DNA of 64,000 nucleotides from Cellulosimicrobium protaetiae (GCF_009708005.2 NZ_CP052757.1:2170001-2234000), one strand, 5' to 3'. Shown: positions 50,001 to 58,453, numbered from the stretch's first letter. Notes: a model not told the origin generated them from the sequence alone. Numbers and translations: made by a program.

Positions 50001-50640
50001 GTCGAACCGCGACCTCGTGCTGCGCCGTCTCGTCGAGTGCCTGGGCCGCGACCGGACCAAGCACCAGGTCGCCGAGGTCACGTCGCTCGGGCTCGTGCAG
50101 ATGACGCGCAAGCGCGTCGGCCAGGGCCTCGTCGAGGCGTTCAGCGAGACGTGCGAGCACTGCCACGGGCGCGGGTTCATCGTGCACACCGACCCGATCG
50201 AGAAGTCGGGCGGGAACGGCCGTGGTGGCCACGACCACGGTGGCGGCGGCGGTGGGAGCAGCGCTGCCACCGAGGAGCCGGCCGAGTCGGGTCGTTCGGG
50301 CCGGTCGCGTCGCAAGCGCGGCTCCGGGGCGAGCGCCGCGGCGTCGAAGGACGCCGCGATCACCCTGCCGCAGCCGGCCGTCCCGGTCCTGCCGGAGGTC
50401 TCCTCCGAGGCGCGCGCGGCCGTGAAGGCCACGCTCGCGACGATCGCTGCGGCCGCGGCGCACGCCCACGAGCACGAGCACGAGCACGACGGTGCGGCTC
50501 CGGAGCCGGCCGCCGACGGCGTGACGCCCACGGAGGACGTGCCTGCGCCGGTCGTGGAGACCGGAGCCGACGTCGCCGCGGAGGCGGGAGCGGAGGCCGA
50601 GCCGGGCGCGAGCGGCGACGCGGAGCCCGTCGAGGAGTGA
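47083..50640 (+). CDS. rne: Ribonuclease E/G family endoribonuclease with a long disordered N-terminus
   Basis: 1185 aa, central to mRNA decay and rRNA/tRNA processing. Residues 1 to about 590 are low-complexity Ala/Pro/Glu/Arg with repeated basic blocks of the type KKPARRSRRAT (four copies, the first as RKPARRRATRS), then Glu/Asp and RRRRRGGR runs. From about 636: S1 domain (GNVYLGRVQNVLPSMEAAFI, DVGKGRNAVLYAGEV), then the DNase I-like catalytic part MTVVDVNTGKFTGSG (about 919) and GGIIVIDFIDM, and the zinc-link CEHCHGRGF (about 1023). C-terminus again disordered with His/Glu-rich AHAHEHEHEHD. GTG at 47083 has GGAG 8 nt upstream. Next gene overlaps by 4 bp. Confidence 0.95.
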   Translation: MTLDSTSDSTPSESTADAATQDRAETLTTTGRKPARRRATRSAAPPQTPPVPVEATASVDASPVDAPAPVDAGPSGAPASDVAEKKPARRSRRATRTTSAPVEPPAGATEDPAATAAAAPSSVGPADGDAPSADAEAAVSAAPKGRGRTTRRTQSGGKKAATASADAPLDVLSEFGLNAPPAAEQVAPVPAAGPDADALLGAADAPRKAKRTRTTRKTAPAVEAPEVPAEPVADAVVEVATEVPATVTEAPAEKKPARRSRRATSAAGAPAAKVPATAEDAAPASTAEAPASEPVEATKKPARRSRRATSKAAPAEAAPETQQPAEPTSDAAPSPATAPETPVSPAATGAGTSTPRLATTALLFQAPDPAAAPRRPRRAQSPAGPPRHVEPAAVAAEPTPVVAEPRERAAKEAPSAPAVPQRTEDVTAEVALTGEDAAAVEEIEAIESELVAEGIELPDDAFGPEDFVEPDEDAAAEEQPTSEDAESGPRRRRRRGGRGRRGRPDAGRDQDESDEAPTEGDEPADTDATTEGDETEPEAADAEGGEDEAGSSRRRRRRRRGGRAEGGEASSTRSRTRERSLADEVTALKGSTRLEAKRQRRREGRDAGRRRQIITEAEFLARREAVERSMVVRERAGRTQIAVLEDGVLVEHYVSQQSQASMAGNVYLGRVQNVLPSMEAAFIDVGKGRNAVLYAGEVNWDAAGLEGQPRRIEQALKSGDSVLVQVTKDPIGHKGARLTSQITLAGRYLVFVPGGGMTGISRKLPDTERNRLKKILKEVVPDGAGVIVRTAAEGASEEELRADVERLRGQWEAIEKKSKSASAPALLQGEPDLAIRVVRDIFNDDFSSLVVEGDGAWSEISTYVEELAPDLRERVSKWTGTQDVFTVHRVDEQLAKGMDRKVWLPSGGSLVIDRTEAMTVVDVNTGKFTGSGGTLEETVTRNNLEAAEEIVRQLRLRDIGGIIVIDFIDMVLESNRDLVLRRLVECLGRDRTKHQVAEVTSLGLVQMTRKRVGQGLVEAFSETCEHCHGRGFIVHTDPIEKSGGNGRGGHDHGGGGGGSSAATEEPAESGRSGRSRRKRGSGASAAASKDAAITLPQPAVPVLPEVSSEARAAVKATLATIAAAAAHAHEHEHEHDGAAPEPAADGVTPTEDVPAPVVETGADVAAEAGAEAEPGASGDAEPVEE

Positions 50641-51251
50641 CCTCGGCCGTGCCCGCCGGCGACGTGCCGGTGTACGCGGCGGGCGAGCGCGTCCGTCTGC
50701 GCGGCTGGCGCGCGGCGGACCTCGCGTCCTACCGCGACTGGTTGCGCCCCGGGCACGAGTGGCACCGCTGGGACGGCCCGTACTACCCGGTGCCCGACGA
50801 CGCAGCCTCTGACGCGGCGGTCGCGCGCCTCGCGCGCGCGGCCGCCGCGCAGGCCGTCCACCCGGAGGGTTGGGACGACGACGGCCTGCCGCCACGTCGC
50901 GTCGTCGTCGCCGACGAGGTGGACCGGCTCGTCGGGACGTGCTCCTGGTACTGGGAGTCCGTCGAGACGCAGTGGGCACGTGTCGGGATCGGCCTGTACG
51001 ACCCCGCGGTGCGCGGGCGAGGACTCGGTCGCGACGCGCTCGGCGCGTGGATCACGTACCTGTTCTCGGTGACCGGGTGGGTGCGCCTCGACCTCGCCAC
51101 GTGGTCCGGGAACGCCGCGATGCTCGGCGCCGGTCGAGCGCTCGGCCTCGTGGAGGAGGGCCGGTTCCGCGACGCCCGCGTCGTCGACGGCGTGCGGCAC
51201 GACGCCGTCGTCCTGGGCGTCCTGCGCCGGGAGTGGACCGCCCGGTCCTGA
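50637..51251 (+). CDS. GNAT-family N-acetyltransferase (RimJ/RimL type)
   Basis: 204 aa. VRLRGWRAADLASYRDWLRP at the N-terminus, VGIGLYDPAVRGRGLGRDAL (acetyl-CoA motif) and ATWSGNAAMLGAGRALGLVEEGRFRDARVVDG read in blocks, as in RimJ/RimL-like enzymes that acetylate proteins or small molecules. GTG overlaps the rne stop (GTGA), so it is translated from the rne message. Substrate unknown. Confidence 0.85.
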   Translation: MTSAVPAGDVPVYAAGERVRLRGWRAADLASYRDWLRPGHEWHRWDGPYYPVPDDAASDAAVARLARAAAAQAVHPEGWDDDGLPPRRVVVADEVDRLVGTCSWYWESVETQWARVGIGLYDPAVRGRGLGRDALGAWITYLFSVTGWVRLDLATWSGNAAMLGAGRALGLVEEGRFRDARVVDGVRHDAVVLGVLRREWTARS

Positions 51252-51314
51252 CCGGCTCGTGACCGGCTCGGCGGCGTCTTCGTCCTCGTCACCTGCACCT
51301 GGCATCATGCCGCC

Positions 51315-52871
51315 ATGGGTTACGACCTCTCGGGCCGCCTCGTCGTCGGCGTCGCCTCCTCCGCACTGTTCGACCTCACCGAGTCCGACCGCGTGTTCCG
51401 CACGCAGGGGGAGGCGGCGTACCGCGACTTCCAGGAGCGTCACCGCGACGACGCGCTGGCCCCGGGCGTCGCCTTCGGGTTCGTCCGTCGCCTGCTCGCG
51501 CTGAACGACCTGGCGCCGTCGGCGGACGACCCGCTGGTCGAGGTCATCGTCATGTCGCGCAACTCGCCGGAGACGGGCCTGCGCGTCATGCGCTCGATCC
51601 GGCACCACGACCTCGACATCACGCGTGCCGTCTTCCGCCAGGGCCGCAGCCCGCACGAGTTCATCCGCCCGCTGCACGTGGACCTGTTCCTGTCCGCCGA
51701 CGAGCGTTCCGTGCGCGACGCGGTCGACCTCGGCCTGCCCGCGGGGTACGTGCTGGACCCGACGTTCGCGGACGAGGACGGGGACGAGCTGCGCATCGCG
51801 TTCGACTTCGACGGAGTCCTCGCGGACGACTCGTCGGAGCGTCGCTTCCAGGACGGCGGCCTCGCCTCCTTCCGGGAGCACGAGGCGCTCAACGCCGACG
51901 TCCCGCTCGGTCGGGGCCCGCTGCGCGAGCTCCTCGTCGGCATCCACCGGGTGCAGGTCGTCGAGCGCGAGCGGCACGCCACCGACCCGTCGTACCGGCC
52001 GCGCGTCCACGTCTCGCTCGTCACGGCGCGCTCCGCCCCGGCCCACGAGCGCGCGGTCGCGACGCTGTCGTCGTGGGGCGTGACCGTCGACGACGCGTTC
52101 TTCCTCGGCGGCGTCGACAAGGACGGCGTGCTCGAGGTGCTGCGGCCGCACATCTTCTTCGACGACCAGCGGGCCGTCGTCGAGGCGACCCGCCGGGTCG
52201 CGCCGTCGGTCCACGTGCCCTACGGCGAGCTCAACCGCGGCGTCCTTCCGGTCGGCCCCGCCGGCGCCGCGGGGCGTGCCCGTCCGGCCGATGCCGTCCC
52301 TCCGGCGCCGACGCGGCGCGAGGGCACGACGCCGCCGGCGGCACCGTCCGCCTCGGTCGTCGAGCGCGACGCGGACGAGGAGCCCGTCCGGGGGCGCGTC
52401 GAGGAGCGTCGGCCGGACGACGCCGGGAGATCCTCCGGGGACCAGGCCGAGGAGCGCACCGGCTCGGGGCGCACCGGGACGCGTGAGCTCCCGCTCGTGC
52501 GGTCCGTCCCGGGCATCGGTGGCGGCGGGCTCGCGGGGATCGCCGCGAGCACGGTCGCCCCGGCCGTCCAGCCGGCCGTCCAGCCGGCCGTGCAGCCGGC
52601 GCGCGAGGTCGCGACCCGCGAACCCGCCCCCGCCCCCGAGGCGACCGCCCCGGCGGAGGGCACGGAGACCGCGCCCCAGCAGGAGGCGAGCACGGAGCTG
52701 GTCGGGCGCAGCGCCGAACCCGCTGCCGGACTCTCGGGAACGACGCTGCTCAGCCGGCGAGACGTCGCGCGCCAGTCCACGCCCGACCGCGTGTCGGTGC
52801 TCGGTCCGGCGGGGGAGCCCAAGCCGCTCCCCGTCCGTCCTTCGTCGAACGGGTCGGCCCGCCACCACTGA
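51315..52871 (+). CDS. 5'-nucleotidase family protein with long disordered C-terminal tail
   Basis: 518 aa. Residues 1 to about 320 match the cytosolic 5'-nucleotidase (NT5C1-like) family: LVVGVASSALFDLTESDRVF, VEVIVMSRNSPETGLRVMRS, and FDFDGVLADDSSE (about 165-177), the nucleophile-like acidic motif, then VTARSAPAHERA and HIFFDDQRAVVEA. About 190 residues of Ala/Pro/Glu/Arg-rich tail follow, including tandem PAVQ units. Usual bacterial members are near 300 aa, so the tail is unusual. CATCAT 6 nt before the ATG suggests a leaderless mRNA. Confidence 0.85.
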   Translation: MGYDLSGRLVVGVASSALFDLTESDRVFRTQGEAAYRDFQERHRDDALAPGVAFGFVRRLLALNDLAPSADDPLVEVIVMSRNSPETGLRVMRSIRHHDLDITRAVFRQGRSPHEFIRPLHVDLFLSADERSVRDAVDLGLPAGYVLDPTFADEDGDELRIAFDFDGVLADDSSERRFQDGGLASFREHEALNADVPLGRGPLRELLVGIHRVQVVERERHATDPSYRPRVHVSLVTARSAPAHERAVATLSSWGVTVDDAFFLGGVDKDGVLEVLRPHIFFDDQRAVVEATRRVAPSVHVPYGELNRGVLPVGPAGAAGRARPADAVPPAPTRREGTTPPAAPSASVVERDADEEPVRGRVEERRPDDAGRSSGDQAEERTGSGRTGTRELPLVRSVPGIGGGGLAGIAASTVAPAVQPAVQPAVQPAREVATREPAPAPEATAPAEGTETAPQQEASTELVGRSAEPAAGLSGTTLLSRRDVARQSTPDRVSVLGPAGEPKPLPVRPSSNGSARHH

Positions 52872-52925
52872 CGGCGGCGGCCTCCCGCGTCGCGGGGTGC
52901 AGGCGTCCGGTGGTTCACTGCTCGC

Positions 52926-53636
52926 ATGACCGGCGCCGCACGCCTCCCGGACACCTCGCCCCGCACGGGTGGACGCGTCGAGGTGGTGTGCGGCCCGATG
53001 TTCGCGGGCAAGACCGAGGAGCTCCTGCGCCGGGTCCGGCGCGCCGAGGTCGCGGGGCGCCGCGTGGAGGTCGTCGGTCACGTCCTCGACACGCGGCGCG
53101 GCACGGGCACGGTGAGCTCGCACTCGGGTCTCGCGATCCCGTCGCGGACGGCGCGCGACGCCGCCGACCTCGTGCGGCTGGTGCGCGACGGCGGTCCGCT
53201 CGACCTCGTCGCGGTCGACGAGGCGCACTTCTTCGGGCCCGACCTCGTGGACGTCGTGCAGCGCCTCGCGGACGACGGGCTCGTGGTGGTCGTCGCCGGT
53301 CTCGACGTGACGTTCGACGCGCGGCCGTTCGAGCCGCTGCCCACCCTCGCGGCGCTCGCCGAGCGCGTCGACAAGCTCACCGCCGTGTGCGCGGTGTGCG
53401 GCGAGGACGCGGCCTTCCACGTGCGCGTGGCGCCGGAACCAGCCGCGCAGGGTGCGGGGTCGCGCGACCCGCTGGTCCCTGCCGCGGCGCACGTCGGCGG
53501 GGCCGAGAGCTACGAGGCGCGCTGCCGCGCGCACCTGCCCGGGGCGCCGTGGCGGTCTCAGCCGGCCGGCGTCCCGCGCGTCCCCGGCGTCCCGGGCGTC
53601 TCCGGCGGGTCCTCGACGAGCGGGACGAACGAGTAG
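52926..53636 (+). CDS. tdk: Thymidine kinase (TK1 type)
   Basis: 236 aa cytosolic salvage kinase. P-loop VCGPMFAGKTEELLRRVRRA (about 21-40), DLVAVDEAHFFGPDLVDVV (Walker B DEAHFF), GLDVTFDARPFEPLP, and a C-terminal zinc site opened by CAVC (about 154). The last 40 residues (Pro/Gly/Ser-rich) are not part of the fold and overlap the convergent pcm gene by 79 bp. ATG at 52926, TTCACT 6 nt upstream. Confidence 0.93.
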   Translation: MTGAARLPDTSPRTGGRVEVVCGPMFAGKTEELLRRVRRAEVAGRRVEVVGHVLDTRRGTGTVSSHSGLAIPSRTARDAADLVRLVRDGGPLDLVAVDEAHFFGPDLVDVVQRLADDGLVVVVAGLDVTFDARPFEPLPTLAALAERVDKLTAVCAVCGEDAAFHVRVAPEPAAQGAGSRDPLVPAAAHVGGAESYEARCRAHLPGAPWRSQPAGVPRVPGVPGVSGGSSTSGTNE

Positions 53637-54217
53637 GAGCCGTGCTCACCGACCCGGATGCCGCGCGGGTCGTCCGGGTCGTGCTCGACGAGCAGCATGG
53701 TGTGCCGGACCGGGACCACCATCCGGCCGGCCGACGCCAGCTGGCCCACGAGGGCCTGGGGGAGCGCGTCGGCCGCGGCGGACACGAGGATCCGGTCGTA
53801 GCGCTCGCCCGGGGTCCCCAGCGCACCCCGTGACGCCCGGACGATGCGTGCCCACGGTGCGCGCACGGTCGTGAGGTTCGCCGCACCCCACGCGGCGAGC
53901 TCGGGGTCCCGCTCCACGCCGAGCACGGAGCCCGACGGCCCGACGAGCACGGCGAGCAGCGCCGTCGTCCAGCCGGACCCGGAGCCGACGTCGAGCACCC
54001 GGGCGCCGGGTGCGACGTCGAGCAGCCGCAGCATCGCGGCGACGGTCGACGGCTGCGAGTTCGTCTGGCCGTGCCCGATGGCGAGGGGGCGGTCCTGGCC
54101 GGCCCAGCGGCGCTGCGCGCGGGGGAGGAACGCGCGGCGGTCGACGGCGCGCATCGCGGCCGCGACGACGTCGGGGCCGCGACCCGGCGCGTCGCCCGAC
54201 CTGCCTCCGGGGCGCAT
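53558..54217 (-). CDS. pcm: Protein-L-isoaspartate O-methyltransferase
   Basis: 219 aa SAM-dependent repair enzyme for isoaspartyl residues. MRAVDRRAFLPRAQRRWAGQ, then PLAIGHGQTNSQPSTVAAML (family signature), VLDVGSGSGWTTALLAVLVG (SAM site), VERDPELAAWGAANL. ATG at 54217 with GGAGGTGG 5 nt upstream. Its last 26 codons lie opposite the end of tdk. Confidence 0.92.
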   Translation of the reverse strand: MRPGGRSGDAPGRGPDVVAAAMRAVDRRAFLPRAQRRWAGQDRPLAIGHGQTNSQPSTVAAMLRLLDVAPGARVLDVGSGSGWTTALLAVLVGPSGSVLGVERDPELAAWGAANLTTVRAPWARIVRASRGALGTPGERYDRILVSAAADALPQALVGQLASAGRMVVPVRHTMLLVEHDPDDPRGIRVGEHGSYSFVPLVEDPPETPGTPGTRGTPAG

Positions 54218-54401
54218 GCGACCACCTCCCCAGCCAGCGTAGGCACGGCCGCGCACCACCCGCCCTCCGTCGTGGGGGTCGTGACGCCGGAGGACGACGA
54301 GCGCGACGGGGGCTCTCCCGGTGGCGAGGGCGCACACGTGGCGGGATGCTCGACGGGTGCGCGGGCGCGCCGGTGCGCCCGCCCGGACCGGGGAGCCCAG
54401 C

Positions 54402-54608
54402 ATGAGCGGCACGGTGGCACGGATCACGCATCTCAGCGCACGGTCGGACACGAGCTTCGAGGACGCCGTCCGCGTCGGCGTCGAGCGAGCGGCGAGCACG
54501 TTGCGCAACGTCTCGGGGGCGTGGGTGAAGGAGCAGAAGGTCGACATCGAGGACGGGCGCATCGTCGCCTGGCAGGTCGTCCTCGAGGTGACGTTCGTCC
54601 TCGAGTGA
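54402..54608 (+). CDS. Dodecin
   Basis: 68 aa flavin-binding dodecamer subunit, a flavin storage/buffer protein. GTVARITHLSARSDTSFEDA, then ASTLRNVSGAWVKEQKVDIE with the flavin-stacking Trp, and WQVVLEVTFVLE. Length and motif order are standard. ATG with GGGGAG 6 nt upstream; single gene. Confidence 0.93.
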   Translation: MSGTVARITHLSARSDTSFEDAVRVGVERAASTLRNVSGAWVKEQKVDIEDGRIVAWQVVLEVTFVLE

Positions 54609-54682
54609 GGGGCGCCCGGGTGCGGCAGCACCCGGAACCGGGCCCGCTCGCGCGTCGTCGTGCGCGGGTCGGCACGCGCCAT

Positions 54683-54711
54683 TTGACCTGCACGCCAGGG
54701 ATCCGTAGTCT
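54683..54711 (+). promoter_or_regulatory. Promoter of rplU-rpmA
   Basis: TTGACC (54683-54688) and TAGTCT (54706-54711) are separated by exactly 17 bp, the best sigma70-type promoter in the window. The leader to rplU is about 120 nt and includes GC-rich inverted repeats (around 54721-54736) that could serve ribosomal-protein feedback. Confidence 0.85.
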
Positions 54712-54836
54712 TGAACGTCGGCGCGCCCAGGCGCGCCGGTCCCGTGTGCCCACGGACGACTCGCACTCGCACGCCGCGGCGTGGCCGGAGTCTCCAAGAC
54801 GAACTCGCCGTGACGAGCACGCCAAGACTAAGAGAG

Positions 54837-55157
54837 ATGAGCAGCAACGTGGTGTACGCGATCGTCAAGGCCGGTGGCCGTCAGGAGAAGGTTTCCGTCG
54901 GCGACATCGTCGTGGTGGACCGGGTGTCCGCCAAGGTCGGTGAGTCCCTCGAGCTGCCCGCTCTCCTGCTGGTGGACGGGGAGAAGGTGACCACCGACGC
55001 GGCGAAGCTCGCCAAGGTCAAGGTCACCGCCGAGGTCGTGCGGGACGAGAAGGGTCCGAAGATCACGATCCTGCGGTACAAGAACAAGACCGGTTACCGC
55101 CGTCGTCAGGGTCACCGTCAGCAGCTGACCCGCCTCAAGGTCACCGGCATCAAGTGA
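54837..55157 (+). CDS. rplU: 50S ribosomal protein L21
   Basis: 106 aa. [58 protein letters not shown] and [12 protein letters not shown] match L21 throughout. First gene of rplU-rpmA. The ATG at 54837 is 6 residues longer than the shortest L21 starts but is the only suitable start. Confidence 0.96.
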   Translation: MSSNVVYAIVKAGGRQEKVSVGDIVVVDRVSAKVGESLELPALLLVDGEKVTTDAAKLAKVKVTAEVVRDEKGPKITILRYKNKTGYRRRQGHRQQLTRLKVTGIK

Positions 55158-55243
55158 CCTCGCCCGGCGTGAGGTAGCGGCTACGGGCCGCCCCGCGCCG
55201 ACCGGCACCCTCCCTCAGCAACCAGCACGAAAGCAGGTTCGTC

Positions 55244-55501
55244 ATGGCACACAAGAAGGGCGCGAGCTCCTCGCGCAACGGTCGCGACTCGAACGCCCAG
55301 CGCCTCGGCGTGAAGCGCTTCGGCGGTCAGGTCGTCAAGTCGGGCGAGATCATCGTCCGCCAGCGCGGCACGCACTTCCACCCCGGTGAGAACGTCGGCC
55401 GCGGCAAGGACGACACGCTGTTCGCCCTGGCCGCCGGTGCGGTCCAGTTCGGCACGCGTCGTGGCCGCAAGGTCATCGACATCGTCGCCGTCGAGGGCTG
55501 A
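55244..55501 (+). CDS. rpmA: 50S ribosomal protein L27
   Basis: 85 aa. [40 protein letters not shown] and [19 protein letters not shown] are classic L27. No N-terminal extension, so no firmicute-type maturation protease is needed. AAAGCAGG precedes the ATG. Ends at a canonical terminator. Confidence 0.97.
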   Translation: MAHKKGASSSRNGRDSNAQRLGVKRFGGQVVKSGEIIVRQRGTHFHPGENVGRGKDDTLFALAAGAVQFGTRRGRKVIDIVAVEG

Positions 55502-55520
55502 GCGACAGCCACAGGCTTCG

Positions 55521-55564
55521 AGCAGGAGGGGCGCACCGACGCGGTGCGCCCCTCCTGCTGTTTC
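55521..55564 (+). terminator. Terminator of rplU-rpmA
   Basis: 17-bp perfect stem (55521-55537 with 55543-55559), loop GACGC, followed by GTTTCT. One of two hairpins in the window with a T-containing tail. Confidence 0.85.
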
Positions 55565-55582
55565 TCGCACTCCCACCTCTGA

Positions 55583-55588
55583 GAGGAT
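55583..55588 (+). promoter_or_regulatory. -10-like GAGGAT before obgE
   Basis: GAGGAT stands 6 nt before the obgE ATG in the leaderless arrangement; being purine-rich it could also be read as a Shine-Dalgarno (GAGAGGAT). Confidence 0.35.
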
Positions 55589-55594
55589 CGTTCC

Positions 55595-57115
55595 ATGGCC
55601 AGCTTCGTCGACCGTGTCGTCCTGCACGTCTCCGGCGGCAACGGCGGGAACGGGTGCGCCTCGGTCCGTCGCGAGAAGTTCAAGCCGCTCGCGGGCCCCG
55701 ACGGCGGCAACGGCGGTGACGGCGGGACGGTACGCCTCGTCGTCGACGCGCAGACCACCACCCTGCTCGAGTACCACCACTCGCCGCACCGGCACGCGAC
55801 GTCGGGCACCCAGGGCATGGGTGACGACCGCGACGGGGCGAACGGCGACGACCTGGTCCTGCGCGTGCCGGACGGCACCGTGGTCAAGACCGCGGACGGG
55901 ACCGTCCTCGCCGACCTCGTGGGCGACGGCGCGGAGTACGTCGTGGCCGAGGGTGGTCGCGGCGGCCTCGGCAACGCCGCTCTTTCGTCGCCGCGCCGCA
56001 AGGCGCCGGGCTTCGCCCTGCTGGGCGAGCCGGGCGAGGAGCGGGACGTCGTCCTCGAGCTCAAGACGATCGCCGACGTCGCGCTCGTCGGGTACCCCAG
56101 CGCGGGCAAGTCGTCGCTCGTCGCCGCGATCTCGGCCGCGCGGCCCAAGATCGCCGACTACCCGTTCACGACGCTCGTGCCGAACCTCGGCGTCGTCCAG
56201 GCGGGTTCCGCGCGGTTCACCGTCGCGGACGTCCCGGGCCTCATCCCGGGGGCGAGCGAGGGCAAGGGCCTCGGGCTCGAGTTCCTGCGCCACATCGAGC
56301 GCACGGCCGTGATCGTGCACGTCCTGGACTGCGCGACGCTCGAGCCGGGCCGCGACCCGATCAGCGACCTCGACGTCATCGAGGCGGAGCTCGCCGCCTA
56401 CGCCCAGGACCTCGACATCGAGGGCGGCCGCGTGCCGCTCACCGAGCGCCCGCGGCTCGTCGTCCTCAACAAGATCGACGTGCCCGAGGCGCGCGAGCTC
56501 GCCGACCTCGTCAAGCCCGACCTCGAGGCGCGCGGCCTGCGCGTCTTCGAGATCTCGACGGCCAGCCACGAGGGCCTGCGCCCGCTGACCTACGCGCTCG
56601 CCGAGCTCGTCGAGAAGGCGCGGGCGGAGGCGCCCGCGCCCGAGCCGACGCGCGTCGTGCTGCGCCCGCGCGCCGTCGACGAGGCCGGGTTCACCGTCAC
56701 GCGCAAGGGCGGGGCCACGGACTACTGGTTCGAGGTGCGCGGCGCCAAGCCCGAGCGCTGGGTGCGCCAGACGGACTTCAGCAACGACGAGGCCGTCGGC
56801 TACCTCGCCGACCGCCTCGCGCGCCTGGGCGTGGAGGAGAAGCTCTTCGCCGCCGGAGCCGTCGGGGGCGACGAGGTGCGCATCGGCACCGACGTCAACG
56901 CCGTGGTCTTCGACTGGGAGCCGACGCTCATGACCGGCTCCGAGCTGCTCGGCGGCCCGCGCGGCTCCGACAACCGCCTCGACGAGCGTCTGCGCCCCAC
57001 GCGCACGGAGAAGCGTCGCGAGCACCACGAGCGCATGGACGCCAAGGCCGAGGCGCGCCGCGAGCTGTGGACCGAGCGCGAGGCCGGCACCTGGACGGAC
57101 CCCGACGCGGACTGA
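55595..57115 (+). CDS. obgE: Obg GTPase (CgtA)
   Basis: 506 aa ribosome-associated GTPase for 50S assembly and stringent signalling. Obg glycine-rich fold residues 1-158 ([31 protein letters not shown]). G domain: [15 protein letters not shown] (G1, about 164), TTLVPNLG (G2), DVPGLI (G3), NKIDVPEA (G4). C-terminal OCT domain about 345-430 ([18 protein letters not shown]). A basic tail after the OCT is typical of actinobacteria. Located after rpmA as in most actinobacteria. Confidence 0.97.
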   Translation: MASFVDRVVLHVSGGNGGNGCASVRREKFKPLAGPDGGNGGDGGTVRLVVDAQTTTLLEYHHSPHRHATSGTQGMGDDRDGANGDDLVLRVPDGTVVKTADGTVLADLVGDGAEYVVAEGGRGGLGNAALSSPRRKAPGFALLGEPGEERDVVLELKTIADVALVGYPSAGKSSLVAAISAARPKIADYPFTTLVPNLGVVQAGSARFTVADVPGLIPGASEGKGLGLEFLRHIERTAVIVHVLDCATLEPGRDPISDLDVIEAELAAYAQDLDIEGGRVPLTERPRLVVLNKIDVPEARELADLVKPDLEARGLRVFEISTASHEGLRPLTYALAELVEKARAEAPAPEPTRVVLRPRAVDEAGFTVTRKGGATDYWFEVRGAKPERWVRQTDFSNDEAVGYLADRLARLGVEEKLFAAGAVGGDEVRIGTDVNAVVFDWEPTLMTGSELLGGPRGSDNRLDERLRPTRTEKRREHHERMDAKAEARRELWTEREAGTWTDPDAD

Positions 57116-57150
57116 CGTGCACCGACGCGGGTCCGCCATGGACACGAGAT

Positions 57151-57182
57151 GGGCCCGGTCCCCCGAGGGGACCGGGCCCTTC
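57151..57182 (+). terminator. Terminator after obgE
   Basis: 13-bp perfect stem GGGCCCGGTCCCC/GGGGACCGGGCCC with loop CGA, then TTCGG. 35 nt after the obgE stop. Confidence 0.7.
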
Positions 57183-57263
57183 GGGCGCCCCGGGAGCGGC
57201 CACGGGCGTCCTGGTCCGTGAAATCCTGCGCGCCCGGCAGGGGCGGGCGGCGATGATGGACGC

Positions 57264-58400
57264 GTGAACGCGCTGTCCTCCCGCTCCGAGATCGCCTCCG
57301 CCCACCGCGTGGTGGTCAAGATCGGCTCGTCCTCGCTGACCGGTCCCGACGGGCACCTCGACCTCACGGCCCTGCGTGCCCTCGTCGACGTGCTCGCCGC
57401 GCGGCGCGCGGGGGGCGGCCAGGTCGTGCTCGTCACGTCCGGCGCGATCGCCGCCGGGATCGGGCCCCTGGGGCTCGCGAGCCGACCGCGCGACCTCGCG
57501 ACGGCCCAGGCGACCGCGTCGGTCGGCCAGGGCATGCTCGTGGCTCGCTACACCGAGGCGTTCGCGGGGCACGGGCTGCGCGTCGGGCAGGTGCTGCTCA
57601 CCGCGGAGGACACCGTGCGCCGCGGGCACTACCGCAACGCCCAGCGCTCGCTCGAGCGCCTGCTCGACCTCGGCGTCGTGCCGATCGTCAACGAGAACGA
57701 CGCCGTCGCGACCGACGAGATCCGGTTCGGCGACAACGACCGCCTCGCCGCGCTCGTCTCCCACCTCGTGCGCGCCGACGCGATGGTGCTGCTCACGGAC
57801 GTCGACGGCCTCTACGACGGACCGCCGTCGCGCCCGGGCACGCGGCGGATCGCCGAGGTGCGCTCGGCGGCCGACATCGAGGGCGTCGAGGTGACGGGCC
57901 GGGGGAGCGCGGTCGGCACGGGGGGCATGCTCACCAAGCTCGAGTCCGTCTCCATCGCGACCGGCACGGGCATCCCCGTGGTGCTGACGAAGGCGCAGAA
58001 CGCCGCCGCCGCGCTCGCGGGCGACGCCGTCGGGACGTGGTTCGCCGCGACGGGCAGGCGGACGACGCGCCGCCGGCTCTGGCTCGCGCACGCCGCGCGC
58101 ACGCGGGGCCGGCTCGTCCTCGACGACGGTGCCGTCACGGCGGTGCAGGGCGGGCGCGCGTCGCTCCTGCCCGCGGGCGTCACGGCTGTGGAGGGGGAGT
58201 TCGACGCCGGGGACCCGGTCGAGCTCGTGACGGCGGACGGGCGCGTGGTCGCGCGCGGTCTCGTCGCGTTCGAGTCCCGTGACATCCCGGACCTCCTCGG
58301 CCGGTCGACGGGCGAGCTGCGGGCCGAGCTGGGCGAGGGGTACGACCGCGAGGTCGTGCACCGCGACGACCTCGTCCTCGTGCGCAAGCGGGCCCGCTGA
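57264..58400 (+). CDS. proB: Glutamate 5-kinase with PUA domain
   Basis: 378 aa, first step of proline synthesis and the target of proline feedback. VVVKIGSSSLTGPDGHL at the N-terminus, VLVTSGAIAAGIGPLG, VPIVNENDAVATDEIRFGDN (glutamate/ATP site) and GTGGMLTKLESVSIATGTGI. The C-terminal PUA domain starts about residue 280. GATGAT 6 nt before the GTG suggests its own leaderless promoter. proB-proA adjacent. Confidence 0.96.
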   Translation: MNALSSRSEIASAHRVVVKIGSSSLTGPDGHLDLTALRALVDVLAARRAGGGQVVLVTSGAIAAGIGPLGLASRPRDLATAQATASVGQGMLVARYTEAFAGHGLRVGQVLLTAEDTVRRGHYRNAQRSLERLLDLGVVPIVNENDAVATDEIRFGDNDRLAALVSHLVRADAMVLLTDVDGLYDGPPSRPGTRRIAEVRSAADIEGVEVTGRGSAVGTGGMLTKLESVSIATGTGIPVVLTKAQNAAAALAGDAVGTWFAATGRRTTRRRLWLAHAARTRGRLVLDDGAVTAVQGGRASLLPAGVTAVEGEFDAGDPVELVTADGRVVARGLVAFESRDIPDLLGRSTGELRAELGEGYDREVVHRDDLVLVRKRAR

Positions 58401-58441
58401 CCGGTCGTCGGACGGCGCCCCCGGCGCGGCGTCGACCGACG

Positions 58442-58447
58442 TAGGCT
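58442..58447 (+). promoter_or_regulatory. -10 element TAGGCT of proA (leaderless type)
   Basis: TAGGCT, 6-nt gap, ATG. Implies proA can be transcribed separately from proB. Confidence 0.55.
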
Positions 58448-58453
58448 CGGATC

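Noticed and set aside
46746-51251. 1501-codon plus-strand frame overlapping rne
   Set aside because: Low-complexity Arg/Gly sequence in a wrong frame of rne; only the final 205 codons (acetyltransferase) are real.
49668-53534. 1288-codon minus-strand frame over rne, acetyltransferase, nucleotidase and tdk
   Set aside because: Shadow frame opposite four recognisable genes.
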